NCBI RefSeq assembly: GCF_007748035.1
Contig: NZ_CP036278.1
Coordinates: 1,488,001 to 1,552,000, forward strand
DNA from: Aeoliella mucimassa
GTDB taxonomy: Bacteria; Planctomycetota; Planctomycetia; Pirellulales; Lacipirellulaceae
Length of the DNA: 64,000 nucleotides
Direction of reading: 5' to 3'
Part shown: piece after piece, positions 45,620 to 55,407 of the stretch
How the letters are laid out: each line of letters begins with the position of its first letter
Numbering within the stretch: position 1 is the stretch's first letter
Made by a program: the position numbers and the translations under genes
The notes under the pieces: model-generated
Databases searched by the model: none
What the model was told of the DNA's origin: nothing
What the model saw: only the letters and a program-made list of their open reading frames with translations

Positions 45620-48378
45620 ACTCGCCCGATTCCTCACCATTGCTTGTCACTCCCCAATTGCCAACCACCGACGTACTGCTGGTGGGAGGCAAAGGACTTC
45701 GCCTGCTCGACCTAACCGCTGCTGGTTTTCAGGTCCCCTCATTCGTGGTAGTGCCCGCCAGCGCAGCAGCCAATGCGTTGGAAGCCGATACTCAACTCGC
45801 ATCGCTGCTCGATGAGCTGCAAAAACTGACGCCTGAGAGTCAGCAGCTGGCTGAACTGGCTGAGCGGATTCGACAGCGGATTGTCGAGTTACCGCTGCCA
45901 AGTGAGTTGGAGCAAGCGTTGGACAAATCCGTCGAGTCGATGGCACCGAGTCACTTGGCGGTTCGTTCGTCGGCGGTCGACGAGGATGCTGCCGATTTGT
46001 CGTTCGCCGGTTTGCACGACTCGTTCCTATTCCAGCAGGGCGTCGAGCAGGTGCGTCAGGCGGTAAAACGTGTGTGGGCGTCGGCTTACAACGAGCGGGC
46101 GCTGGCCTACCGGTTAGGGCACGCGGGGCAGCGGGGGATCCGCGTGGTACCGATGGCGGTGGTCGTGCAGCAGATGATCGACGCCCGCACCAGCGGGGTC
46201 GCATTTACCTGTCATCCCGCGACGTACGACACGTCGAAAGTCGTGGTCTCGAGCCTGTGGGGAGCGGGCGAGGGACTCGTAAGCGAAGGGCTCGACGCCG
46301 ATACGTTTGTGGTCGACAAACAAACCAACGCGATCACCAGCGAGCTGGCCGAGAAGCCGGAACGCATGGTGCTCGATGCCGCGACCAACGCTGGGCTGCG
46401 CCGCGAGCCGACGCCGAGTGAACTTCGCACGCACGCGAGTCTTACCGAGAGCGAAATCGGGCACGTTACGCAGTTGGCGATCGATCTAGAGAACCGCTAT
46501 CGCCAGCCGCAAGACCTGGAGTTTTGCTTCGATCACGCGGGGGAACTCTACCTGCTGCAAGCCCGACCCGTGGCCGGCGTGCCGGAGTATGGCCCTGCGG
46601 CGGGGCATCCACTGTTGTGGGACAACTCGAATATCATCGAAAGCTACAGCGGTGTCACCAGTCCAATGACGTTCAGCTTCATTCGTCGGGCGTACACGAT
46701 CGTGTATCACTGCTTCGCCGAGGTGATGGGCATCTCGCAAGACGTGGTCCGCCAGAATCGCGGTACGTTCGAGAATATGCTGGGGCTGCTTCGCGGCCGC
46801 GTGTACTACAACCTGAAAAACTGGTATCGGCTCATCCGCTTGTTCCCTGGCTACCAATACAACAGCCGGGCGATGGAGTCGATGATGGGCGTGAAAGAGG
46901 CCTTTACGCTCGACGAGCCAGAGCCCGAAGCGAGCTTCTTCAATAAGTGGTTCGTCGAGTTTCCCAAGCTCATCGCGCTGCTCGTGCGTTCGACATGGAA
47001 CTTCGCCCGCATTAAGACGATCGTCGGGCGGTTCGAAAGTAACTTTCACGAGCACTACGATCGCTGGCGGAAGATGGACTTCGAGAGCTTGCCGCCGCAC
47101 GAGTTGATGAAACTCTACTACGAGATGGAGTCGGCCCTGCTTTGGAATTGGAAGGCGCCGATCATCAACGACTTCTACGTGATGATCTACTTTGGGCTGT
47201 TGCGGAAGCTCTCGAAAAACTGGTGCAAGGACGAGTCCGACTCGCTGGGCAACGACCTGGTATGCGGCGAGCCTGGCATCGAGAGCGCCGAGCCGGCCAA
47301 GTTCCTGCTCCGCCTTGCCCAGCAGTCCAGCGGCAACCCAGAGCTCCGCGAGATGATCCTCCACGACCCCGTCGAGTCGCTCCCCGCCCGCGTGGCCAGC
47401 CGCGACGATTGCCAGGCGTTCGAGGCTGAGATGCAGCGGTATCTCGACCTGTATGGCTTCCGCTGCATGAATGAGCTGAAGCTCGAAGAGTACTCGCTGC
47501 GCGATCGTCCGCACGTGGTCTATCAGATGCTCCGCAATTACCTGGCCCTCGACGATCCGGCCGCACTCGATGTCGCAGCGATGCATCGTCGCGAGCAGCA
47601 AATCCGTAGCACCGCCGAACAACGCGCGGCCGAGTCGCTGAAAGGCAAACCGATCAAGCGGTGGTTGTTCACGCGGGTGCTCAAACGGGCGCGGCTGGGG
47701 GTGAAGAACCGCGAGAACATGCGTTTCGCCCGCACCCGCATCTACGGGGTGGTCCGCGAGCTACTGCGGGCGATGGGGGGCCGTTTGGCCGAGGAGCAGC
47801 TGCTTGAGAATCGCGAGGATGTCTTCTACCTGACGCTCGACGAAGTGTGGGACTACGTGAAGGGGACCGCGGTCACCACGGACCTGGCCGAGCTGGCCGG
47901 GCTTCGCCGACGCGAGTTCGATCGCTACCGCGACGAGCTGCCAGCCCCCGACGAACGGTTCACCACCCATGGCATGGTGTACCATCGCAACGAGTTCCGC
48001 CAGCCCGAAGACCTCGCGACCACCAGCGACGATAGCCAACTGCGGGGCATCGGTGTCTGCGCCGGCGAAGTCACCGCCGAGGTGAAAGTGATCGCCAACC
48101 CTTCGGACAACGTGCAGCTCGCCCGTGAAATCCTGGTTGCAGAGCGAACCGATCCGGGCTGGGTTCCACTCTATCCAGCGGTCTCCGGCATCCTCATCGA
48201 ACGCGGCAGCGTGCTCTCCCACTCCGCAGTGGTGGCCCGCGAGATGGGAATCCCCACCGTCGTCGGCATCCGCGGCCTGCTACATCGAGTCAAGTCGGGC
48301 GACACCGTGCACATGAACGGGAAGTCGGGCGTCGTCGAGGTGATCGACACGGGGAGCGACTCGGCAACTCAGTCGTAG
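45613..48378 (+). CDS. PEP-synthase/rifampicin-phosphotransferase-like dikinase
   Basis: 921 residues, GTG start inside the end of the UbiA-like gene. N-terminal ATP-grasp domain (about 20-320): LVGGKGLRLLDLTAAGFQVP, HLAVRSSAVDEDAADLSFAG, VAFTCHPATY, DLEFCFDHAGELYLLQARPV. The middle region (about 330-780) differs from PEP synthase and is probably the substrate domain. The C-terminal swivelling domain has GILIERGSVLSHSAVVAREM GIPTVVG, whose His (LSHSA) would carry phosphate. This is the order of rifampicin phosphotransferase: ATP domain, acceptor domain, His domain. It likely phosphorylates a hydroxyl group on a pathway intermediate. No antibiotic link is visible. Confidence 0.85.
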   Translation: MVNSPDSSPLLVTPQLPTTDVLLVGGKGLRLLDLTAAGFQVPSFVVVPASAAANALEADTQLASLLDELQKLTPESQQLAELAERIRQRIVELPLPSELEQALDKSVESMAPSHLAVRSSAVDEDAADLSFAGLHDSFLFQQGVEQVRQAVKRVWASAYNERALAYRLGHAGQRGIRVVPMAVVVQQMIDARTSGVAFTCHPATYDTSKVVVSSLWGAGEGLVSEGLDADTFVVDKQTNAITSELAEKPERMVLDAATNAGLRREPTPSELRTHASLTESEIGHVTQLAIDLENRYRQPQDLEFCFDHAGELYLLQARPVAGVPEYGPAAGHPLLWDNSNIIESYSGVTSPMTFSFIRRAYTIVYHCFAEVMGISQDVVRQNRGTFENMLGLLRGRVYYNLKNWYRLIRLFPGYQYNSRAMESMMGVKEAFTLDEPEPEASFFNKWFVEFPKLIALLVRSTWNFARIKTIVGRFESNFHEHYDRWRKMDFESLPPHELMKLYYEMESALLWNWKAPIINDFYVMIYFGLLRKLSKNWCKDESDSLGNDLVCGEPGIESAEPAKFLLRLAQQSSGNPELREMILHDPVESLPARVASRDDCQAFEAEMQRYLDLYGFRCMNELKLEEYSLRDRPHVVYQMLRNYLALDDPAALDVAAMHRREQQIRSTAEQRAAESLKGKPIKRWLFTRVLKRARLGVKNRENMRFARTRIYGVVRELLRAMGGRLAEEQLLENREDVFYLTLDEVWDYVKGTAVTTDLAELAGLRRREFDRYRDELPAPDERFTTHGMVYHRNEFRQPEDLATTSDDSQLRGIGVCAGEVTAEVKVIANPSDNVQLAREILVAERTDPGWVPLYPAVSGILIERGSVLSHSAVVAREMGIPTVVGIRGLLHRVKSGDTVHMNGKSGVVEVIDTGSDSATQS

Positions 48379-48482
48379 GTGGTAGTAAAGTCATCTCGCG
48401 AGAGATCGCTGCAGGATCGGGGGCGGGCTCGCTGGGGGACGGGAGTTGTAAAGAACCATGATGCGTTTCTTGGAGAATCCCA

Positions 48483-49208
48483 TCATGTCTCTTTCAAGGA
48501 AGTGTTACTCAGTGGATACCCGACTGTATTTGAATTGAATCTACGCTCTAGCGTGCAGTGCATCACTAGAGCGATAAAGAAACCGGCTAGAAGCATTTGT
48601 GTAGAGGGTTCGGGAACTACTGTGCCATTGAGGGTAAATCGGAAATTGACAAGACCTTCTCGTCCACCGGTGTTTCGCAAGTCATACCATTCTGTACCCA
48701 ATTGCCGTCCGATATATGCAGGAATAGCTACTTCGGTATTATTTAGCACCGCGGCCCCTCGTCCTTCGGCTTCAAACAGGCCGCTTCCAAACACCAATGC
48801 GTACCAGCCTGGCGCAAGGTTGAGCTCCAAGTCGCCATAAACGTCATCCGACAACAGGGGCACGGTGATGAGTGTGGTGCCAAGCACGTCTGGCGTGGAG
48901 AGGTCGTTTGAATTGGGAAAATCGGTCGGCCCTTCTAACGCGACGATGGCACCGAAGACGGTGTCTGCTTCGCTGTAGGGCCCAACGAAGTGACCTCCGA
49001 TCGAAGTCGTCACAACATTCTGCGTCAACTCGAATCGTACTCCTTGGAACACATAGGGATTTATGTTTGCCCCTGGCACGATCTGCGAACTCACGTCCTC
49101 CCGCGGAATCCCCGTGGTACCCAATGTCGCGCTCTCATAAATGATGGCAGCGGTAACGTTTGAGCTAGTGATCAACAGAACGACTGTCAGTAGGTATTGA
49201 TATTTCAT
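48483..49208 (-). CDS. PEP-CTERM surface protein between convergent operons
   Basis: 241 residues from the ATG at 49208 (a 49247 start adds only charged residues before the signal peptide). Signal peptide MKYQYLLTVVLLITSSNVTA, then a beta-rich domain (YVFQGVRFELTQNVVTTSIG, LELNLAPGWYALVFGSGLFE) resembling other planctomycete PEP-CTERM proteins, and VPEPSTQMLLAGFFIALVMH followed by ERRF. The C-terminus carries about 20 unusual residues after the basic end. Base composition is AT-richer than its neighbours on either side. It has no obvious functional link to the lipid operons and may be an insertion. Confidence 0.85.
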   Translation of the reverse strand: MKYQYLLTVVLLITSSNVTAAIIYESATLGTTGIPREDVSSQIVPGANINPYVFQGVRFELTQNVVTTSIGGHFVGPYSEADTVFGAIVALEGPTDFPNSNDLSTPDVLGTTLITVPLLSDDVYGDLELNLAPGWYALVFGSGLFEAEGRGAAVLNNTEVAIPAYIGRQLGTEWYDLRNTGGREGLVNFRFTLNGTVVPEPSTQMLLAGFFIALVMHCTLERRFNSNTVGYPLSNTSLKET

Positions 49209-49398
49209 TCCTATTTTCTTCCATGGGTTCTCAGGAATTACCCCCACTATCCAACGAACTTCACCTGTTTTAACAAGACGGTTTCAAGGAGACAATTCCG
49301 ATGAACTGTGTTGCCAGCATCGCAGGTCCGTATTGGGGATAGGATAGTGTAAAAATGCCGGTGTGCGGAATCGCGTCAACTCGCGATTCACCAACTCC

Positions 49399-50772
49399 CT
49401 AGCGTGGGCTCAACAGCGGAATGAGCCCGCTGGCTTGCATTGCCGCGCACGCGGCCATGGCGAGGGCGATTGAGAGATGTCGCCGGGCGACTAGCGCGGG
49501 GCGCTGCGTGTGCGGGGCGTAGCCCATGAAGAGTCGGTCGTGCCAGATGCAGGCGATCGCGGCAATCGCTAGCAGTAAGACAGCGAACTGCAGCGTCATG
49601 CCGATTTCGCGGATCCACAGTGGAACTGCGATGGCGCCCGTCGCCAGCAGCGAGATGCCAGCGCACCACACGGCCATCGGCACCCCTCCGGTCCGTCGCC
49701 GGCGAATCTCGCCATGCCAGAGGTTTTGCACCAGCACCATCAGGCACCCTCCCACGAACGCAGCGTACAGCAAGTCGTACGCGTACGTGCGATCGGCAAT
49801 TGCGCACAAATCGCCAGCGGCCGCCACCAGCACCACAGGCAATACCATGTGCAGCATGGCCCGCGCCCGCAGCGGCCAAGTTGGCGGCAGCCAGATGCAG
49901 ACGAGCGAGCTAACGACCACCGCGCTCAACAGCGGCAATGCCCAATCGAACGAAGCCAACGCCCAGCAGCCGTAGACCGCGAGCATCAGCGTCAGGGTCG
50001 CCCCCACGTTGAGCGCCCGCGAAAACATGCCGAGCACTCCGACGATCAGGCAGGCGGACGAGAGACTCAGCACCTGGTAGTAGGCTTCGTTTTCGGCCGC
50101 GCCGGTGAGTCGCGAGAGCACCATGTAGGTGCCAAGCGGTACCCACAGGTTGTCGCGCCCGTGACGCGAGATCGCTTCGAACAGTGTTACCAGAATCGCG
50201 GTGACTACCGCAATCGGCAACCGATCGTAGAACGATGGCAATGTCGCTTCGTTGCTGAGCACCAGTGGCAATCCAATCGCCACGAGCGCGGCCAGAAAGA
50301 ACGTGAGCGAGCCTTCGAGCGATCGCTTTTCGTCGTCGACCTCGTACAGAATCCGCCCGTACCGCTTGCCAACCAGCGCGGCTAGGGCGTCGGCCACGGC
50401 CAGCGCGAGCAGCGATGCGGCGTAGAGCCAGGGACGCTCGTGGGCGAGCCAGAAGAGTGTGAAGACCATGGCCGGATAGTACTCGACTCCGCGCGATTTG
50501 CGCTCGACGCCATGCAAACAGCGGAGCATGCCAAGCGAGCGACTTGCCACGAACAGCACCGTGAGTCCTATCGCGAGCACCCCCACGGTCCAAGGCGAAC
50601 GAAGCAACCAGGGAAAGCTCAGGCAGATCAGCCCACCCACTAGATGCACCAGCTTGCGAGGGCGCTCCGGTGCGGGGCTGGCGAGTACGGTCCAGGCTTC
50701 GGCAATCACCAGAAGCAACACGAAAGCCCCGCCGAGCAGCGCCGCAGGAAGTAGGTCGGCCTGCCAGTCCAT
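49399..50772 (-). CDS. Phytol/dolichol kinase-like membrane protein with extra C-terminal membrane region
   Basis: 457 residues, strongly hydrophobic throughout. N-terminal half: RPRKLVHLVGGLICLSFPWL and ALAVADALAALVGKRYGRIL YEVDDEKRSLEGSLTFF, which fit CTP-dependent phytol/dolichol kinases (the ADAxAxxxG and KSxEGS motifs). The C-terminal half (about 230-457) contains ALNVGATLTLMLAVYGCWAL then ASFDWALPLLS, reminiscent of DUF92/VTE6 proteins, but the assignment is weak. It may phosphorylate a prenyl alcohol. Its ATG overlaps the DUF3419 stop by one base (TGATG), showing coupling. Confidence 0.78.
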   Translation of the reverse strand: MDWQADLLPAALLGGAFVLLLVIAEAWTVLASPAPERPRKLVHLVGGLICLSFPWLLRSPWTVGVLAIGLTVLFVASRSLGMLRCLHGVERKSRGVEYYPAMVFTLFWLAHERPWLYAASLLALAVADALAALVGKRYGRILYEVDDEKRSLEGSLTFFLAALVAIGLPLVLSNEATLPSFYDRLPIAVVTAILVTLFEAISRHGRDNLWVPLGTYMVLSRLTGAAENEAYYQVLSLSSACLIVGVLGMFSRALNVGATLTLMLAVYGCWALASFDWALPLLSAVVVSSLVCIWLPPTWPLRARAMLHMVLPVVLVAAAGDLCAIADRTYAYDLLYAAFVGGCLMVLVQNLWHGEIRRRRTGGVPMAVWCAGISLLATGAIAVPLWIREIGMTLQFAVLLLAIAAIACIWHDRLFMGYAPHTQRPALVARRHLSIALAMAACAAMQASGLIPLLSPR

Positions 50773-51866
50773 CAAATGGCTTCCTCTACGACGAATCGAC
50801 TGTAGAAGAACGCGCGGTCGCGAGCAAACAACTCACTCGCCAGCTCGTTGCGAGGTTCCCAGCGATCGGCCAGCGATTCGGGCCGAGTCCGCGGGGCGAG
50901 CATGTTCCAGTAGGCCATCCTGCCATGAGGACGGCACTTGTCGCGGAGCAGCGAGAAAATCTGCTCGCACAGTTGGTCGTCGAGGTATTCGAAAATGTCC
51001 GACAGGTTAAAACCATCGAAACCCGCGTCGCCATGTTGTTCGGCCGCTTGCTGGATGGTGCCATCGACTAGCATGAGCCGATCGAGCCCTTCGCGCACCT
51101 TGTCGAAATTCTCTCGTCGCAAGTAGCGGGGCAGGGCGGTGCGGTAGTTGCCGAACAGGATGTAATCGAGATACGGATTGTCGTGCGTCGTGAGTTCGGT
51201 AAGGGCGTACTCCGCCCGGGCGAGGATGCGATCGGCCACGCTCCCTTCGACGTAACGAAAGAACTCGGGATCGCGCCCCAAGCGGCCCATCACGGTGCGA
51301 CTGAAGAACACGCGAAACATCCACCGCCAACGCCAGGTGTTCCACTGTCGGTCGTAAAACGTCCGTCGACCGCTGGCGTCTTTCTCTTCCACCAACGCTT
51401 CCACGCGGCGGCGGCTATGCACCCACGGCAGCACCCGCTCGCGGAAGAGATGAAAGTACCGTTCGAACTTGCCAACGTGCGAGATGCCCCGCTCGATCCA
51501 CTCGGGGTGCGCCTGCCAGTAGGCTTGCACTTCGGTGGGAAGCTGCGGCTTCAAGCGATCGAACGTCGCCAGGCGGGAGTCGTCGTCGTGGATGCCGAGG
51601 AAGCGCAGCAGTGGTTCGTAGTCCAACTCGCGAAACGCTGCGCGGCGCAGCTCAACGCAGGCGAGTTGCGCGCTACTGAGATCGGCCGCTACCACTTCGG
51701 CCCCTTCGGCCAGCAGCGCCAGGGCGTTGTCGCCGGCCGACGCGATCGACAGCATCCGCGCACCCGGGCGTGGGTTCAGTGCCGTGCAGAGGATGTCGGC
51801 ATCTTCCCAACAATTGGCGTAACGCACGCCCGAAAAGTCGACTCGCTCATTCAGTTGCTTGGGCAT
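50772..51866 (-). CDS. btaA-like: DUF3419 (BtaA-like) aminocarboxypropyl transferase
   Basis: 364 residues. VDFSGVRYANCWEDADILCT and MLSIASAGDNALALLAEGAE match DUF3419/BtaA: the WED motif and an AdoMet-binding GxN loop, then VVAADLSSAQLACVELRRAA. BtaA uses S-adenosylmethionine to add a 3-amino-3-carboxypropyl group to diacylglycerol in betaine-lipid synthesis; here the acceptor is unknown and no BtaB-like methyltransferase is nearby. The ATG at 51866 is used; an upstream TTG at 51872 adds two residues. It lies between HMG-CoA reductase and the phytol-kinase-like gene on one strand. Confidence 0.88.
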   Translation of the reverse strand: MPKQLNERVDFSGVRYANCWEDADILCTALNPRPGARMLSIASAGDNALALLAEGAEVVAADLSSAQLACVELRRAAFRELDYEPLLRFLGIHDDDSRLATFDRLKPQLPTEVQAYWQAHPEWIERGISHVGKFERYFHLFRERVLPWVHSRRRVEALVEEKDASGRRTFYDRQWNTWRWRWMFRVFFSRTVMGRLGRDPEFFRYVEGSVADRILARAEYALTELTTHDNPYLDYILFGNYRTALPRYLRRENFDKVREGLDRLMLVDGTIQQAAEQHGDAGFDGFNLSDIFEYLDDQLCEQIFSLLRDKCRPHGRMAYWNMLAPRTRPESLADRWEPRNELASELFARDRAFFYSRFVVEEAI

Positions 51867-51939
51867 CTTCAATTCAATTCAAACTAACACGGGAAGGTAC
51901 CGTTGTTCCAAGTCGAGGGCGAAGCGGACATCGCGGGCC

Positions 51940-53223
51940 CTACGACTTCTTTTTTCGACCATAACTCGCGTGGGCCTGAGCAAAGTCGCCGGCCGACATC
52001 GAACCAATGATCGAAACTTCGCCGCTCAGCACTGTTGCAGCGATAATCTCGGCCAGTTTCGGGGCGGTGCCTTCGCCCACACAGCCGAGCATCTGCAGGC
52101 ACTCCCGCGCGGTCGGCAGGTGGGTGCCACCCCCCACGGTACCACAAATCACGTTCGGAAGCGTGACCGAAACGTACAGTTCCCCGTCGTCGGTCAGGTC
52201 CATCCGCGTCGCCCCAACGCTGGCCTCGGCTACGCAAGCTACGTCCTGCCCGCAAGCGATAAAGATGGCAGCCAGCGCGTTTGCGTAATGGCCATGCACG
52301 CCGATCGAGCCGCTTTGGATGCCCCCCAGCACCGAAATCTGCCAGTAGCGGAACATCGCCTCCGGCGTGGTGTGCAGGTACCGCCGCACCAGTGGTTCGG
52401 GCAGCACGCACTCGGCGATGGTCTTCTTGCCGCGGGCGGACAAAAACGCGAGCATCGTCGCTTTCTTGTCGCCCGATAAGTTGCCTTCGATGTACCACCG
52501 CGTTGGTGTCACGCTGTTGCGCTCAAGTATCGTGCGGCACACGGCTTCGGTCGCCAGCGTTACCATGTTCTGCCCGCTCGCATCGCCTGGGAAGAACTCG
52601 AGGATGAGATATAGCTCCTTGCCCAGCAGCGATGGTCGTAGATTCAGCAGCCGACAATGCCGCGAGGTGCTCTCGACCGCCTGCTTCAACTCGTCGATCT
52701 GCTGCAGCACTTGCGCGAGGAACGCACCTGCGGTGGCCGCCCGGTCGAACACAAAGCAGGGGCTGCGAATCACCGACTCGGTCAGGCACGACGCGGTGCA
52801 GCCACCGGCTTGATTCACGACCTGCGCGCCGCGCTGGTAGGAGGCCACTAGCGCCCCTTCGGTGGTGGCCATCGGCACGTAGAAGTCGCCAGACGCGAAG
52901 GCCCCATTCACCCGCAGCGGTCCAACGATGCCGACCGGCACCTGGGCCAGGCCCACGTAGTTTTCGATGTTGCCTTCGAGCGTTTCAGGATCCATCCGGT
53001 CGTCGGACCCGCAAAGCTGATCGATCGCAATGCCTTGCTCGCGTAGGATGGTCCGTCGAGCCTCGATGGCCTCGGGAGTCTTGGCCGCCGAGTGACGAAA
53101 CCGCGGCGGCAATGGCTGCTCTTCTGGCAACCGAGGACGATGCCGCTCGCGAAGCGCCTCGGCGTCGCCATCGGCCAGCAGCCGCTGAAGAATGAGCAAA
53201 GATTGTTCGCTGTTCTGAGCCAT
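51940..53223 (-). CDS. Class I-like HMG-CoA reductase
   Basis: 427 residues. Motifs of 3-hydroxy-3-methylglutaryl-CoA reductase are clear: ENYVGLAQVPVGIVGPLRVN, MATTEGALVASYQRGAQVVN (catalytic Glu), GNLSGDKKATMLAF (Lys of DKK), PGDASGQNMVTLATEAVCR (Asp), VICGTVGGGTHLPT (NADPH loop) and a C-terminal His in AQAHASYG. The enzyme reduces HMG-CoA to mevalonate with two NADPH. No HMG-CoA synthase or mevalonate kinase is in the window, so whether it feeds isoprenoid synthesis or reduces another acyl-CoA is unknown. GAGGGGAC lies just upstream of the ATG. Confidence 0.93.
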   Translation of the reverse strand: MAQNSEQSLLILQRLLADGDAEALRERHRPRLPEEQPLPPRFRHSAAKTPEAIEARRTILREQGIAIDQLCGSDDRMDPETLEGNIENYVGLAQVPVGIVGPLRVNGAFASGDFYVPMATTEGALVASYQRGAQVVNQAGGCTASCLTESVIRSPCFVFDRAATAGAFLAQVLQQIDELKQAVESTSRHCRLLNLRPSLLGKELYLILEFFPGDASGQNMVTLATEAVCRTILERNSVTPTRWYIEGNLSGDKKATMLAFLSARGKKTIAECVLPEPLVRRYLHTTPEAMFRYWQISVLGGIQSGSIGVHGHYANALAAIFIACGQDVACVAEASVGATRMDLTDDGELYVSVTLPNVICGTVGGGTHLPTARECLQMLGCVGEGTAPKLAEIIAATVLSGEVSIIGSMSAGDFAQAHASYGRKKKS

Positions 53224-54573
<1,350 letters not shown>

Positions 54574-54852
54574 GAGAGGGAAGGGCAGAGCCGGCATGCC
54601 AGGGTAGGGCTTTGGCTCGCGGAGCTTGCCGGCGCCCAACCCTTCGCTGGGGGACGATTCCCATTCAGGGAATGGGGAGAGCTGGGGGCGGCGTTGTTGC
54701 TAGTGGTGACTGTTTAGCTCAATAAAGTATTTTCGATTCTCGCGCCGTTCTCCGGTGTTGCCCTCCCCGGGCCTGATAGCCCGACCCGTCCCGCAAGCGG
54801 GAGGGTGAAATTCTTACGGCAATGCGGTTCATTAAGTTTCCAACTTTTCGCT
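54574..54852. other. Downstream region of the esterase gene
   Basis: No gene is seen. It has a 7-bp hairpin CCCATTC/GAATGGG at 54660-54676 and a shorter CCCGC/GCGGG hairpin near 54793. Neither has a T run, so terminator function is uncertain. The dispersed repeat follows directly. Confidence 0.4.
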
Positions 54853-55398
54853 GGAAATTGGCCACATGAAGTGTTCTAATGGACAGGTATGTCTTTGGCT
54901 GTCGGCTTTCAGCTGTCGGCTATTGGCTCTTGTGATGATTGGAGGTTTGCGTGAGGTGATGGTTGCTGTGAACTCGAACGTTTAACGATACGCAGGCGAT
55001 GTTTCGTCTGCGGGGGCGTTCGCTGCTGCGCGGTTGTCAAAGCTTTGGGCTTTAGGCTGTAAGCGGTAGGCTGAGATCTTTCGGTCGCTGGAAGCTCCCT
55101 CAAGATGACATCCGCAACTCAGAAATCATAAATCCCAACTCCCCTGTCCCCCGAATCCTGTTTCCTGACTCCTCCCAAAATAGTTTCCCACCGGTGGGAA
55201 TCTATTTTGGGCAACTATCGCGGAGGTGTTGATGCAACTTGTTACCTATCAACGACTTGCGATAAGTGCGCAGTGGGAAAATAGATTCCCATCGGATGCG
55301 TTTTGGGAAATGGGAATCTATTCGCAGTCGAAAACCACTGGTTTTATAGAGTACGCGCAGATTCAATTTTCCCATCGGTGGGAAAATTGGGAATCTAT
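54853..55398. repeat. Dispersed 550-bp repeat, copy B
   Basis: This matches copy A at 6289-6837. The right part (55177-55398) is highly conserved and keeps three palindromes: AAAATAGTTTCCCA and its near-complement (about 55177-55208), AGATTCCCA with TGGGAATCT, and CAATTTTCCCA with TGGGAAAATTG (about 55365-55388). It ends 9 bp before the stop codon of the zinc alcohol dehydrogenase, so on the minus strand the repeat is a 3' trailer of that gene. Copy A also lies downstream of a minus-strand gene. A frame of about 60 residues ending HQHLRDSCPK is open in both copies. Confidence 0.8.
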
Positions 55399-55407
55399 CT
55401 GCTCGGG

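Noticed and set aside
46486-47622. 378-residue minus-strand frame within the dikinase gene
   Set aside because: Antisense to a conserved multidomain enzyme, with no recognisable motif.
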